Source: Medicago truncatula
Lineage: Eukaryota; Streptophyta; Magnoliopsida; Fabales; Fabaceae
NCBI RefSeq assembly: GCF_003473485.1
Contig: NC_053042.1
Coordinates: 49,563,762-49,627,761, forward strand
Reading direction: 5' to 3'
DNA length: 64,000 nucleotides
Shown here piece by piece: positions 47,376 through 60,680 of this stretch; the stretch's first letter is position 1; each line of letters starts with the position of its first letter. The notes beneath the pieces were generated by a model. It had not been told where the DNA came from, made no database searches, and was given only the letters and a program-made list of their open reading frames with translations. Position numbers and translations under genes: made by a program.

Positions 47376-48389
47376 ATGGAAGTGAACCCTAACGGCGGCG
47401 ATGTTTTATGTGAAGAAAACAAAACTGACAGTACTGAAGTATCTCCGTCGGAGACGACGGAGCCTGCGGCGGCGTTAATGAAAGAAGAGCTAACGGAAAC
47501 GGAAAACAACAGCCTTATTCCGGTGCCGGTTCAAACGATGACAGTGGCGGCGGCGAAGAGGTCATCGAAAGACCGTCACACGAAGGTGGAAGGACGTGGT
47601 CGGAGAATCAGGATTCCGGCGACATGCGCCGCCAGAATCTTTCAACTGACGAGGGAGCTAGGTCACAAATCCGACGGAGAAACAATCCGGTGGTTGTTAG
47701 AACAAGCTGAACCTTCTATCATTGAAGCAACTGGCACCGGAACGGTGCCAGCCATTGCTGTTTCCGTCGGAGGTACGTTAAAGATTCCAACATCATCTCC
47801 GGCGAGACCAGACGGTGAAGATGCTCCGGTGAAGAGAAGAAGAAGAGCTTCAAACAGTGAGTTTGTTGACTTGAATGATCAAGTTTCAATGTGTTCGGGA
47901 TTAGCACCAATTGCTCAAACCGCATACGGTGCCGCCGCCACCTCCAGTGGCGGTGGTAGTGGTGAAAATGGTGGTGGTTTAGTTCCATTATGGCCTGTTG
48001 TAAGTAACGGTGTTGGGTCTAATACAACAGGACCATTTTTCATGTTCCCAAATTCAACTCTAATGAATCAGCCACAGTTTTGGGCTATTCCTGCAGCACC
48101 ATTTTTCAATGTGCAAACAAGACCTATTTCTGATTTTGTTTCTGCTATGCAAATGCCACAAGAACCTTCAAATGCTGCTACTGCTTATGCAAATTCTAAT
48201 GCTTCATCTACTTTGGCTCCTAGTTTGAGTTCAGCAACTTCAACTAGTTGTTCTGCTACTACTTCTTCATCCTCTGCTACAAATACTCAGATGCTAAGAG
48301 ATTTTTCTTTGGATATTTTTGATAAGAAAGAGCTGCAGTTTATGGGTTGTTCTTCTGCAAATTTGGAATCATCTCCCTCTTCAAATTGA
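47376..48389 (+). CDS. Class I TCP transcription factor
   Basis: A single exon of 337 residues starting at the ATG at 47376 ([15 protein letters not shown]). The TCP domain spans about residues 62-120: basic part [20 protein letters not shown], then [20 protein letters not shown] and [16 protein letters not shown]. The short basic region and the [12 protein letters not shown] extension are class I (PCF) features. These proteins bind GGNCCCAC-type sites and regulate cell proliferation and growth. Cys84 corresponds to the conserved class I cysteine linked to redox-sensitive DNA binding. A basic KRRRR stretch (about 152-156) may add nuclear targeting. The C-terminal half is rich in Ser, Ala, Gly and Asn and ends [15 protein letters not shown]. 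No R domain is present. By the region after the domain I favour the TCP9/TCP19 group, without certainty. Confidence 0.95.
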   Translation: MEVNPNGGDVLCEENKTDSTEVSPSETTEPAAALMKEELTETENNSLIPVPVQTMTVAAAKRSSKDRHTKVEGRGRRIRIPATCAARIFQLTRELGHKSDGETIRWLLEQAEPSIIEATGTGTVPAIAVSVGGTLKIPTSSPARPDGEDAPVKRRRRASNSEFVDLNDQVSMCSGLAPIAQTAYGAAATSSGGGSGENGGGLVPLWPVVSNGVGSNTTGPFFMFPNSTLMNQPQFWAIPAAPFFNVQTRPISDFVSAMQMPQEPSNAATAYANSNASSTLAPSLSSATSTSCSATTSSSSATNTQMLRDFSLDIFDKKELQFMGCSSANLESSPSSN

Positions 48390-48988
48390 AGCTTTAAGTT
48401 GGTAGAAAAATGTGCTTAGACTTTAGAAGTTAGAAAAGCTAGTCAATATCTTCTTTTTTTTTTTTTTTGAAAATTGGAGCAGAAAAGCAGAGATAGCTTG
48501 TGTCTATCTGAATTTTGTCTTTTTGGTTTTTGGCCAATGCGAAAGAACACGTCTTGAATTTTTGTTTTTAAAGAAATCTTTTTTGTTTGTCTATTTATCT
48601 TATAAATTTTATTATTTCTGCCTTTAATATTTATTATGGTCATTTTTCATATTTATTATTGAGAGTAAAAAATAATCAAAATTCTAACAAAAATTGTCAA
48701 ATAGTCACTTTATATATTTATTGTGGGTTCAACTTATATAATATTTGGGGCGATATTGGTCAAAGTGTACAAACAAACAAAAAAGTGTGGTGAAAGAGAG
48801 AAAAGAAATTCAGTTGTGACATTAATCATTGATTTTTTTTTTTTTTGAAGGAGACATTAATCATTGATGTAAATGCATTTGTTAATAATTATTGAATTTT
48901 AAGTATGTTCTTTGGTGTGCCACCATCTAAACTTTTTTAAAATATACAAATTGAAATGATCATTTTTTAAAAATATTATAGAAAAAAA
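48390..48988. other. 3' flank of TCP gene
   Basis: Probable 3' UTR, then AT-rich DNA. ACATTAATCATTGAT is repeated around a T-run at 48829-48846 (near 48818 and 48853), which may be a small target-duplication-like event. Confidence 0.4.
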
Positions 48989-49273
48989 GGGTTTATTAAG
49001 TTTTTAGTCCTTATAAATATTCACAGTTTTGTTTTTAGTCCCTACAAAATAAAATCACACTTTTTAGTCCCTGTGACATTTTCCTTAAGTATTTTAGGGA
49101 CCAAAAATCTTGATGAAAATTTTTACAGGGACTAAAAATGCTGATGGAAAAATTTTATAGGAACTAAAAATGTTGATGAAATTTTTTATAGGGACTAAAA
49201 AGTATGATTTTATTTTGTAGGGACTAAAAACAAAATTCTGAATATTTATAGGGACTATTTACTTAATTAACCC
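48989..49273. mobile_element. Mutator-like MITE (GTCCCT-rich)
   Basis: The ends GGGTTTATTAAGTTTTTAGT and the inverted copy finishing TTAATTAACCC flank 285 bp. Flanking 9-mers are AGAAAAAAA and AAAAAAAAA (8 of 9 match). The arms contain TTTTTAGTCCCT and its complement AGGGACTAAAAA several times, a motif set common in legume MITEs. Confidence 0.8.
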
Positions 49274-49987
49274 AAAAAAAAATACATAAATTGATTCAGA
49301 ATAAAAAATAAAATAAAACTTGTTTTTCAAAATGCAAATGTAAAAACCACTAATAACGGGAAGAAAAAAAAAACGTCATCGTGAGCATGGAAAATGAATA
49401 AGATGAAGTTATAGACAAGTGTGATACAATTCTGAACAAATAAGATGAAAATTATATATTAAATGAAGGAAATGGAAGAGTTTGTTGTTCTTTTAGATGA
49501 AAATGGAAATTGATTGAAGAAAAAATCAGTGAGGTCTGCATTATTTCTTGTTGAATTGAGGATAATTTATCCATAATGACAAGTAAAATTCAATTTTAAA
49601 ACAAATGTGATAAATATCACATACTATCAAATAAAGGAGATGAAGAAATTTAATATTTTTGAAATGAAAATGATAACAGATTGTAAGAAAAAATATGAAA
49701 AAAAGGTTTTTTTTATATTAAATTAGCATGTTTTCTTTTTTGGTCAAGTTAAACCTCAATCCATATATCTACTAACTGAGTTAAATTTACACGGACTTTG
49801 TTTATATTTTCTATTAAACAATGATCTTATATCATCGATAAAAATGTGAATTCTTATTTTATATTGAAAAAAACGTAGATAAATAACCTCAAGTTTGGGG
49901 AAGTAGGCAGTGCAAAAAGAAAATTGAATTTTTGAGTCAAAGGTAGTGCCAGTGGGTCCAACGTCCCACCGTGCGGGGTCCAGTTTA
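49274..49987. other. Intergenic, no gene recognised
   Basis: AT-rich, nothing recognised until base composition changes sharply at about 49,920. Confidence 0.4.
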
Positions 49988-50357
49988 CACGTGCGAAGTC
50001 GTTTATAATTATCCGATAATTCTTAAAACGGTGTGAGGTTTGGGCTACCTAGCAGTGTGCGTGGCATTAGAAAAATGGGATCTTAGAAAGGTCACGTGAG
50101 TTTCTATCAGCACGTGATGTTTGTGGGCCCCAAAAATGTGGGTGGGGAAAGGGAAGGGTCCGTGGAGCATGTTTAGTGGCTGAACTTGGGCCACGAGATT
50201 TGGTCACGTGATTGCTGGATTATGGCACGTGCCCCTATGATTTTTTGGGACCCTCTCGTGTTGTGGAACCAAGCTGGCCCCAGTACACGTGTCGACTTTG
50301 CTGTTATGTTTGTGGGTGGACCAATATTTTGTCCTTCTCAAGGTACTTATATATAAG
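49988..50357 (+). promoter_or_regulatory. Six-copy G-box cluster with TATA box, no gene attached
   Basis: Perfect CACGTG palindromes lie at 49988, 50093, 50111, 50205, 50226 and 50286, followed by TATATATAAG at 50348-50357. The stretch is clearly GC-richer than its surroundings. G-boxes with ACGTG cores bind bZIP (ABRE-type) and bHLH (PIF/MYC-type) factors. An array this dense looks like a strong ABA-, light- or stress-responsive promoter. A MITE-like element begins ~50 bp downstream, and no recognisable coding region follows before the peroxidase at 54040, which has its own TATA box. Confidence 0.65.
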
Positions 50358-50408
50358 TGGTGAAATCAATAAAGTAAAGGTATGCAAAATGAAAAACTCC
50401 CTCCGGTC

Positions 50409-50625
50409 TAGTGGTGGAACCTGGATTTTTATAAAGTTCAAGCAAAATAAATTCACAATACATTTAAGAGGATTTACATAAGAAATTGCAAGTAAATAAT
50501 CAAAAATCTATAAAAATTGTCCAATTTATAAGAGATTATATAAAAAATTCAGGAGAACTTACATAAAATATTGCAAAAAATTTGGGCCACTTGTCCGGAC
50601 TCGCCGGACTTTAGAACCGCCACTA
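50409..50625. mobile_element. Probable hAT-like MITE
   Basis: TAGTGGTGGAACC on the left and AGAACCGCCACTA on the right are inverted ends around ~190 bp of AT-rich DNA. No exact 8-bp duplication was found. Confidence 0.55.
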
Positions 50626-51790
50626 CTATCTCCTTTCATTTATGCTACCAATTGCCCATAATTTACCTTGTGTATTATGACAAGAAAATTATAAATTCCA
50701 TGACATAAAGTGTGGATGTTCCTTTGCATCACAAGTCTACACATCCTGCTAGTCCAAGTTCCTTATACCAGATTCCTATACATTTTACATCTAAAGCACC
50801 TCTGCAAGCACACCTACATAATTTGCAGCACACGCAAATAATGCCTTCAGTATTTTATAACTTGTTTAATACCTCAATGGCCAATTGAACAAATACTTGT
50901 GATGACTGATGAGGAGCTCAATAGTTTTGCATGACCCTGTGTTTCATCAAAAGATGGCCAATGCCTTTTATGTAAGTGCATGTGTATCCCAAAGACTGGT
51001 CCATGAATTTAAGGGATGGAGCAAAAAACTGCATAAACATGATATGCAACAGCTCCTCACTCCTCACCCTGATGGAGCAATCCAATGTAGATGTTTTCAG
51101 GGATGGTGTACTGATTGGGGGACGGAGAATGATCATCAAGTGAGTAGTGACTAAACAATGCGGCGATATTCAAGAAGGATCTGGTTGTTGTAGACGGTGG
51201 CGAAGCTGACATAAATTTTACGAGGGGCCATATATAAAGAAAATATATATACTTTTAAAACCAATATATTAAACTTAACAAAATGAAGGAAAAAAAATCA
51301 TAGTATTTTTTACTTTATATAAAATGTAAATTAAAGCAGCATAAAGGAAATAAAATAAAACTATCAATATATAGCCACTTAGGCAAGTTGAGTTTGATCC
51401 AAAGCTCACATAATTTAATTATGGAGAAGTGGGGTGTCCGGAGTTCGAAATCACGGAATACCGATACCTATTTTAATATATACAATTAAGTTGTTTGTAA
51501 CAAAACTCATTCTGTACTTAATGTCAAAAGAGAGGTGTTATCTAGCGACAAGTATTGTCCCGAGAACATCCTGAAGCTGATGTGTTTGATGCTGGAAGGG
51601 TGTGAAATCCGGATGTAGTGGAATAAAGAGTTGTGGTAGGTATAATTTTGGTCAAAATAATGACATGTCCTCTCGTGAAACAATTCGCTATGTTTATCAT
51701 TATCCATGTCAAAATATGACGATTAAATTTATCAATCAAGTGATAATATTTTGACTTTTCTATTTATGTTCGTTTTTCCTCTTATTTTTT
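50626..51790. other. Unassigned region
   Basis: GC-richer text at 50690-51180 includes an 81-codon frame at 50909-51154 (contains FKGWSKKLHKHDMQQLL) that I cannot assign. It might be a degenerate exon or non-coding RNA sequence. The rest shows nothing. A GAGTTCGAAATC near 51441 hints at a SINE B box without other support. Confidence 0.3.
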
Positions 51791-52583
51791 AAGAAATGCT
51801 AAGGACACACTCTCAAACACACTCTTTTAACACTCTCCAATGACATGAGGTCACATCACCTCCATTTTTTATTCTTTTACCTGTTAACCTGTTCTACAGG
51901 TTGAGAAATAACAACGTTTTTTATTTTATTTTTTCTTTAACTTAGACTCTGACTTCATCTTCTCCGAGACTCCTTGCTCTCTACAGAGGAAAATTCTACA
52001 ATTCTTATAAAGGTGGATCTGCCATGGGTATTCTGTTCATGATTTTTATAAGCATCGGATTCATACAAACAATTTTTTTACCTTGGATCGAAAACCTGAT
52101 ACGAGGGAGATAGATTGTGGTTTGTATTGAACCTATAAACAAAGGTACCCAAATCTGGCCTGTTTAATGGGAACCCTGTTATGAAGTTTAATTAGAAAGA
52201 TTTAGGCTTTGATGTTTGAATTGAGGAAAGATTGTGGGGATTGAAATTTGATGAAAAAAGATTGTGGAAATTGAAGTTTGAAACGTGAATTTTATCCAAA
52301 GTGAAAAAATTGTTTGTATGAATCATGTTTTCTATGGTGATGTTTTTAGGTTCCATTGTTTAATCCTGAACTTGAAGAGTCTGTTCTGGATGGGAGGTTG
52401 AAGCGCAGGAAGATGAAAATCTTTAATTACTATTTTTTAGTTAAATCCAAATAATAAAAAATAATAAGTAATAAATATAATGAAGGATGGTGGAAACCGG
52501 TTGCAAGTCATGGTGTTAAAAAACTGGATGACATGGCAAATTGTGAGTGGAGTGTGCTAGAGGGTGTGACCCTAGCATTCCTC
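51791..52583. mobile_element. Mutator-like non-autonomous element, 9-bp duplication
   Basis: The ends AAGAAATGCTAAGGACACAC and the inverted GGTGTGACCCTAGCATTCCTC-like end flank 793 bp. TTATTTTTT occurs at 51782-51790 and 52584-52592. The interior has no recognisable transposase. GC-richer patches inside (51955-52040) could be captured sequence. Confidence 0.8.
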
Positions 52584-52720
52584 TTATTTTTTTCATTTGA
52601 AGAGATAAAGACACACAAAATTTTGAAAAAAGTAAAAAATAATTAATGATGATGAAACTTAATTGATGGTAGAACTCACATCTTATTTTTTTTTGTGTAT
52701 CTCTTTCTAAATTACATCAT

Positions 52721-52850
52721 CCATTTATGTTATTTTCAACGATGGAGACAATCCTTATTCATCTGCTTGTAGTAATAATTGTCTTCCATTTATGTTATTT
52801 TCAACAATGGAGACAATCCTTATTCATCTGCTTGTAGTAATAATTGTCTT
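52721..52850. repeat. 65-bp tandem duplication
   Basis: Two adjacent 65-bp units starting CCATTTATGTTATTTTCAAC differ by a single base (G/A at unit position 21). Confidence 0.95.
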
Positions 52851-53956
52851 GCTTTTTTCAATTTCTAAGTTGAATGTGTTCGGTAATGCTTGTGGGTTTT
52901 GTGGTCGATAAACTATGATCCCCATTTTTTTTTTTAATTTGTAAATTGCTCTATTCAATTATTATCGACGAACAAGAAAAACGTATTCACAAAATAGAAT
53001 ATTCCAAGGAGAAGAGAGGAGTATATAGATACAAATTTTATTGTTTTAGAATGATGATATAATTGTGAATGCAGTAACCGAAGTTGAAAATTGAAAATTA
53101 AAGTTTTTTCTTGATCTTTTAATTTTGTACATGTAAATAATTTGTATTTTGTTTTTCATGGCTACCACATGATAGTCGCCCATTGGATGTTAATGTGACT
53201 TTTTTTTTTTTTAATAAAGATGTTAATGTGACATATCATCAGTGCTAAAGGATAAAGATATTTGATTTTGCAAGAAGTAAAACAAGAACAAAAGTACAAG
53301 GACCAATACCAGAATTCACTGGGACTTGCCATATATTTAAACCTGTTTTTAAATTGTAACAGGAGGCAATTATTGACCAATTTTCCATTCACTCAACCAG
53401 AGCAGCAAATTTGGTATGGTGTAAACTGTGAAGTAACAACAATGTTCGTTTATATTTATTTTAGTTTTTTCTCCAAACCGCCCAAATTAGATAGCAATTT
53501 TTTCGTGCACACTATTATACTCCATCCCTCGTCAACTAACTGCACAACTCAACTTTTGTAAAATATAAATCTGTACAACTCAACTATCCTGAAAGGTATA
53601 TATCAACAGAAGAATTCTGGAAACAAAATGCTACCAAACATTTTTAATGTACTTCTATTTTGCGGTACACCTGAATAATAATAAAAAAAACAATTTTACA
53701 AGGAAAATAAAACCTTGACAGCCTCAATTATGAAGCCCTTGACATAGTCGCTATCAAATTGTTCTGTACTTTTAGTTGATTATTACTGAAGGCATGAGTC
53801 TTGGTGGATTGATATACTAGCAAGGTCCTAAAGCAGAACAAAGGGAACTCCAAATTCTGTACTTCTAGGCTAATATTCCAAACTTTGAGTGGCTTCAAAG
53901 TACAATAATCTGAGTTAAGCATGTATTTTATTTGCTGAAATGGATCACCTCAGTTC
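52851..53956. other. Upstream region of peroxidase gene
   Basis: Non-coding, AT-rich. Frames at 53162-53561 lack any recognisable domain. Confidence 0.4.
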
Positions 53957-53964
53957 TATATATA
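53957..53964 (+). promoter_or_regulatory. TATA box for peroxidase gene
   Basis: TATATATA lies 83 bp before the start codon at 54040. Confidence 0.65.
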
Positions 53965-54039
53965 CCCTAATACATCTTTCCATGAAGTTCTCATCCAATC
54001 CTCATTTTACAGTTCTCAAGCTATTACCTGGTTTATCAA

Positions 54040-55584
<1,545 letters not shown>

Positions 55585-56722
55585 GAAACATTAGAGACAA
55601 ATTTGCCGTGAGTGTTTTTTGTCTTTGCACCACTACAATTATATACGATATTATCATAATGATCTTGTTACCACTCATGTTGAAATAAATGTAATTATGC
55701 TTGTATACCTCATATCAAGAATGGTAAATGAACATTGTTCATTTGTGCACAATAGCATGAGGTGTTCTAATATTGTTTTCCGAATATTAAATCGACATCA
55801 AATTAGTTTTGCTTCTTTCATTTTTTTATCAAGGGTTAAGAACTTGTAATTCAGCTTTCTATTCCATGTTGACGGCCTTCGGGCCACTTTAATTCTATGA
55901 ATGATTACGTGTGTACAAACTAATGTTTGCCCCCAAAACTTAAAGACTATGCAGAATTCATACAATATGTGTATTTCAAATTGCAAACAAGATTTTGAGA
56001 AGTTCTAGTCAAGGCTCGGCTTAATGATGTCTTACACTTGAGAAGAGTGATTAAAAATGTTTGCAGTAGTTTAAAATCTACAGGAATTTCATGTTGGAAA
56101 ATGTCTTGCAGTGTTCAGGGTATGGTAAATGGAACTAACCTAATTACGTTCTATAAACTTTAACCTAACCATGACGCAAGAGGCAGCAACATTAGAAATT
56201 TCACAAGTGTTAGCAAAATGTGAAATCCTAATTGAGCAATAACATTAAAGAACGAGATATTGTAGATGCGATGGATCAACAAGCAAGAAACATCCCTACA
56301 AACAGATATCCATAAATAACAAAAATATCATCATTACTTTTCATAGGGGTAAAAAAAGACAGCAGCTTCCTATGATATTCAACTTGAAGTATCCATAAAA
56401 GTAATTCCTATATAACGGAAAAATACATAAATGCTCATATAATGTTCTGAGTAGCGAGAATTTTATATTATAATACTAGACTGCCCTTTTTAATAATGTA
56501 CATCTGATTTAAGTAACCAGATTTTTCATTTGAGTTATTCAGCAAAATTTCCCAATTTTGTTTATATATAACAGTAAATTATCTGCAGCATAGAATTGCA
56601 AACATAGTATTTTACAACATCGAAGATCTAAACAATACAAAACTTTTCATGTTATGAGCTAACGAATAAGCCTTCAGATAAAGAATATACCAGACAATTT
56701 GATACAAGACATTAACTACTCC
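55585..56722. other. Convergent region between peroxidase and dioxygenase genes
   Basis: Holds the likely 3' UTRs of both genes, which face each other. No further gene was seen. The frame at 55619-55849 has no recognisable domain. Confidence 0.45.
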
Positions 56723-58215
56723 TCAAGCAAACACAACATCCGAACGAAAGACATATTTTACACCCTTGGTAACATTTCTGGCTTCGTGTAACAAGCATTT
56801 ATCTCCATGAATGTGCAAGAGTGCCATCCCTTCAATGGGAGCAACCTGTGAAATCAAAATTGTATCAACACCCAAAGCAAGCAAATAGTGACATCCCAAA
56901 ACTTGCATTAAGCAACATCAACTGATATTTCACTAAAATAAAATGAAAAATCTACCTCAGCCACAATGCTATTTCTTGAACCATAGAAGACTGTTTCTCC
57001 TCCAACTAAACGATCAACAGATGAATCTGTAGGTTTACTGGAATCATTTTTAGCCTTTGATTTAACTTCACCAGGTCCGCCACTCAAATAAACTAGCAAA
57101 GTATAACGAGTTCTTTTTCCATCTCCAAGATCATTACTCTCGTCAATATGTCGTCCAAACCGTTGACCAACTTTGTACCTGAAATACAATGCATGACAAT
57201 TAGTGAAGGCGATATAATTTTTTCTGAGAAAACCAAATTTAAAGATATCAAGTGTTTTCAATTGATTAAGAAGACAGCATAAATGAATATGCAATGTTTC
57301 AAGAAAAGCTATGGAATTCTGAAAACTTAGACCTTGTTTGCATAAACAACTTAACCCCTGTTTGGATAAATAGCTTATTTGTAGCTTATAACACAAACAC
57401 TTATCATGATAAGCCCTTATGTATAAACTATTTATATAGGAAAGGATAAAATAGACTACAAATATTTTTGTATAAGCTACAAGCTGTTTTCATAAGCTAT
57501 CTTGGAGAATTTATGAAAATAAGCTGAAAACAGCTTATGAATAATGTTATACACTGTTTTCATATGTTCTCCTGAACAGTCTCAGAAAATTTATAAACCC
57601 AAACAAGTCAATCCAAACAGACCCTTAACTAAACATTTATAGCAAAAACACTTATCATATAAGTGCTTACACATAAGCTATTTCTATAACAAAAGATTAA
57701 GTAAATAGTTCAAATCAGTATATAAGCTGAACTAAATTAATCCAAACAGGTTCTTATACAACTATACAAGAATCTATTGTATCAGAGAGAGAGAGCAACA
57801 AAAAAACTAACCTATATAATCTAATATTTGGATTCAAACCTACAGCAGCTTTCCCTCGAATTCTTATATCAGAAAAAAGCTTGTTAAGTCCAGAATCCCA
57901 AATAGAATCAGCAAGAACAGGATCATTCACAGAAATTCGATCGTTATCTCTATAAGCTTCACCTTTAGCTGGACCTAAGCTTCCTTGATGAGTAAAACCA
58001 ATTCCCTCAGCAGTTTCAATGAATGCTTTTGATTCATAAGGTGAGAAGAAATTCTGAACCTGAATTCTTGAATGAAAAAAATCATCAAAATAAGAATAAT
58101 TCACAAATAAAATTGGCAAAAGAAAAAGAAGAAGGGTTGAATAGTAACCGTGAAGAGATCGAAATCTCGTAAGCGAGTGATGTGAAGATTGTTTTTGGGT
58201 TTGATGGAAGGCCAT
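56723..58215 (-). CDS. Membrane-anchored 2OG-Fe(II) dioxygenase, prolyl 4-hydroxylase-type domain
   Basis: Three minus-strand exons (58215-57812, 57178-56956, 56845-56723) join in phase to 249 residues. Residues about 24-42 (YYSTLLLFLLPILFVNYSY) form a single membrane segment with a short cytosolic tail. The double-stranded beta-helix domain follows: LNPNIRLYRYKVGQRFGRHI gives the HxD pair His145/Asp147, then LLVYLSGG, GGETVFYGS, and LLHEARNVTKGVKYVFRSD with the distal His229. Lys239 or Arg243 would bind the 2-oxoglutarate carboxylate. Such enzymes hydroxylate substrates using 2-oxoglutarate, O2 and Fe(II). The fold resembles plant P4H proteins of the ER/Golgi that modify cell-wall proteins, but the sequence belongs to a separate conserved plant group of unknown substrate. 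There is no ShK domain. Confidence 0.9.
57340..57755. repeat. TAAGCT-rich dispersed element in dioxygenase intron 1
   Basis: Repeated ATAAGCT/AGCTTAT motifs, bounded by CCTGTTTGGATAAA on the left and AATCCAAACAGGTTC on the right, look like inverted ends. An inner ATCCAAACAGACCC suggests nesting. Related text makes up the minisatellite at 12733-13255. Confidence 0.5.
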
Positions 58216-58464
58216 TTTGGGTCGGTTGTTGTTTCTTTTCTCTCTCCCATTTTTCTCTTCCTCCCTACGCTCTCTTCCTCCCTACGAGGTGTGTATCCTT
58301 CCTCTATTTGCTTTCGTCGCTCCCTGAACCGGTTCAGGATATATCTCTCTTCGATTTCAGACTTCCTTTTATAAGCTTCGATATCAAAACGAAATTTTGA
58401 AGGATCCATTGATATTTTTTTATTAATATGAGATTTTTGGTATTGGTGTATCAATGGAAGAATG

Positions 58465-59720
58465 GTTCGACTCCAAACAAATAATGCAATGTAGTGAATT
58501 TACTAGTAGATAGGGATAGAAATCATATTGAAATGGACGGATTCCATTTCAATCTAGTCAAACAGCAGATTCCATTGCATTATTTGTTTGGAATCCGCCT
58601 ATTTCAAGTGATAAGATACAGAAAATTGTTGTTTACACGTTACATAAGGATGTGTCACACGAGTACTTTACGAAAATGCTCTTCGGCAGTTAACTGCCGA
58701 GGAAATCCCGAAATTCCTTCGACGACAATTAACTGCCGACGAAAAAATGAAAAAAAAAACCTCGATGAACTTATAATTTTTTTTCTTCAAGATTCTCTTG
58801 ACTTTCAATTCCACATTGCACTGAAGTGTTTCTTACATATTTTAGAAATAATGTACTTGCCATTTTGATACAATATATTACCTCCGGTCCTTATTATAAG
58901 AAACAATTAACTTTTTTGGTTTATTGTATAGGTGATGTATCTAGTCTATATTTACAATAAGATACATTAATTATTCTATAAACGTAAAAAGTCAACTTTT
59001 TCTTATAATAAAAACCGAAGGGAGTAGTATACAGTGGACCATATTGGACAAAGACAATATTATCACCCCATCAAAAGGAGCAATTCTTCATTAGTTTTTG
59101 TGAAAGCAAATAAATAATTCTACTAATCACAATAGGCTTAACATCTTTCATGTTTTGTAACCAAAAAACATCTTTCATGTTTAATTATACATAATTGCAT
59201 ATGTAGCATTAGTGCATTACACGTTTCTTTCTATATAATATAGTGTTAGTAGTAAGTTTGCATTATTTATATTTATCTTGAATGAAATCATGAGATAGTA
59301 AGTTTTTAATATTTCCAAGTGTGGAATTGAAAGTCAAGAGAATCTGAAAAAAAGATTATAAGTTTTTCGGCACTTAATGCTGAGGTTTTTTTTTTTTTTT
59401 TTTTTCGTTTTTTCGTCGGCAGTTAACTGCCGAAGGAACTTTGGGATTTCCTCGGCAGTTAACTATCGAAGTTTTCCTCTGCAGTTAACTATCGAAGTTT
59501 TCCTCGGCAGTTTACTTTCGCCGGTTTACTAAAACTTCGGCAGTTAACTGCCGAATGACATTTTCGTAAAGTACTCGTATGGCACAGCCTTATGTAATGT
59601 GTAACAGCAATGGTCTAAGATACAACCAACATAGTTAAATAATAGATAAGGATAGAAATCATATTGAAATAGACGGATTCCAAACAAATAATGCAATGGA
59701 GTTAAATAATAGATAAGGGG
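58465..59720. repeat. Foldback repeat with GGCAGTTAACTGCC palindromes
   Basis: About 58550-58830 is inverted relative to 59320-59710. Both arms share ATTCCATTGCATTATTTGTT, ACGAGTACTTTACGAAAATG, GGCAGTTAACTGCCGA palindromes, a poly-A/T run and GACTTTCAATTCCACA, in opposite order. The core between them includes a Stowaway MITE. Worn relatives lie at 25540 and 44040. The class is unknown. Confidence 0.7.
58881..59024. mobile_element. Stowaway-like MITE nested in the foldback
   Basis: CCTCCGGTCCTTATTATAAG and the inverted CTTATAATAAAAACCGAAGG pair, with TA on each side (58879-58880 and 59025-59026). 144 bp. Confidence 0.82.
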
Positions 59721-59904
59721 GTTAGGATCCTCTCCATTTATGTGTTTCTCCATTTCTTCAATTTGGAGAGATAAAGACACATAAAATCTTGAAAAAAATA
59801 AAATATAATTAACGATGCTGGGACCCACCATCTATTTTTTGTATCTATCTCTCTCCAACTTGCAAAACTCCATTTATTTTATCAAATAGAGAGGATCTTC
59901 ACCC
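59719..59904. mobile_element. Mutator-like MITE, 9-bp target duplication
   Basis: The ends GGGTTAGGATCCTCTCCATT and AAATAGAGAGGATCTTCACCC are inverted. The exact 9-mer TAGATAAGG lies at 59710-59718 and 59905-59913. A relative without visible ends lies at 52600-52720 (GAGATAAAGACACA). Confidence 0.92.
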
Positions 59905-59951
59905 TAGATAAGGCATAAAGTGACAAAATACAAACAACAACTTAACAACAT

Positions 59952-60680
59952 TTAATTTTCAAATAAATCGCGACCCAATTCTTTGCTCCGGTCATCGAGA
60001 TGCTCCTTTGAACTTAACTTCACAAACATCTTCATCTTCTTAGCATCAGTACTTTCTCTCAACAATTGGTTACCCTCCTCTTGCCTCATGACTATTTTGT
60101 CCAATTGTTCCAACTTTTTCTCCTTACATTGTTTGAATTCATTCCACTCTTCATTGACTGATTCCAAGGTTGCGCCCTTGCTTTTCTTTTCACCTTTTTT
60201 TAGCTGCATCCCTCCCCATTGGGCAAGAACTAGATCCTACGGAGTTGGAATCACTTGCATCACTCTTGTGGGCTCTCTTAGATCCACTACTTCCAGAGCC
60301 AGTATTTCCTCCTACCTGACTATCATAACGTGGTTGATCACGGACAACAAACCATCCTGATATTAAAATGAAATGTTCACTCTTACCACTTGAATATAAT
60401 TCATGTGCTTTTGCCAATACATCAATCTTCGATCACCCGCTTTGTTGCATACGCTTAGCGCCGTCATAAGCGTCAATCCATTTATTAAGTATTTTGTTCA
60501 TGTAGTTGTAATGATTTCTGCATGGAGCTGCATCACATGGAGGATTAAATGAGCAATGCTCATTAAAGTAATCAACAATTTTACCTCAATATGAATCACA
60601 TTTTTGGTTTCTCCCAACAACACTGTTTGTTCCATATTTAATCCACCCACTAATTAGAATCAAATTTTGATCAATGTTCC
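59952..60680 (-). pseudogene. Decayed NAM-associated / Myb-SANT-like transposon ORF
   Basis: The minus strand reads, with breaks, LILISGWIKYGTNSVVG, CNPPCDAAPCRNHYNYMNK-like text (here SFNPPCDAAPCRNHYNYMNK), ILNKWIDAYDGAKRMQQSG, then LAKAHELYSSGKSEHFILIS and a charged tail SKGATLESVNEEWNEFKQC and SSKEHLDDRSKELGRDL. This matches the plant family annotated as NAM-associated C-terminal domain, often the DNA-binding second ORF of PIF/Harbinger-type transposons (established association; assignment here inferred). A TGA after QQSG, another stop near DSY, and a frameshift in the poly-A/T run near 60200 inactivate it. No transposase is nearby. Confidence 0.78.

Noticed and set aside
47719..47988. Minus-strand frame rich in His and Arg
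   Set aside because: Antisense shadow of the TCP coding region.
50909..51154. 81-codon frame after the G-box cluster
   Set aside because: No recognisable domain, no clear splice partners, and an unrelated frame of similar length on the opposite strand; left as unassigned.
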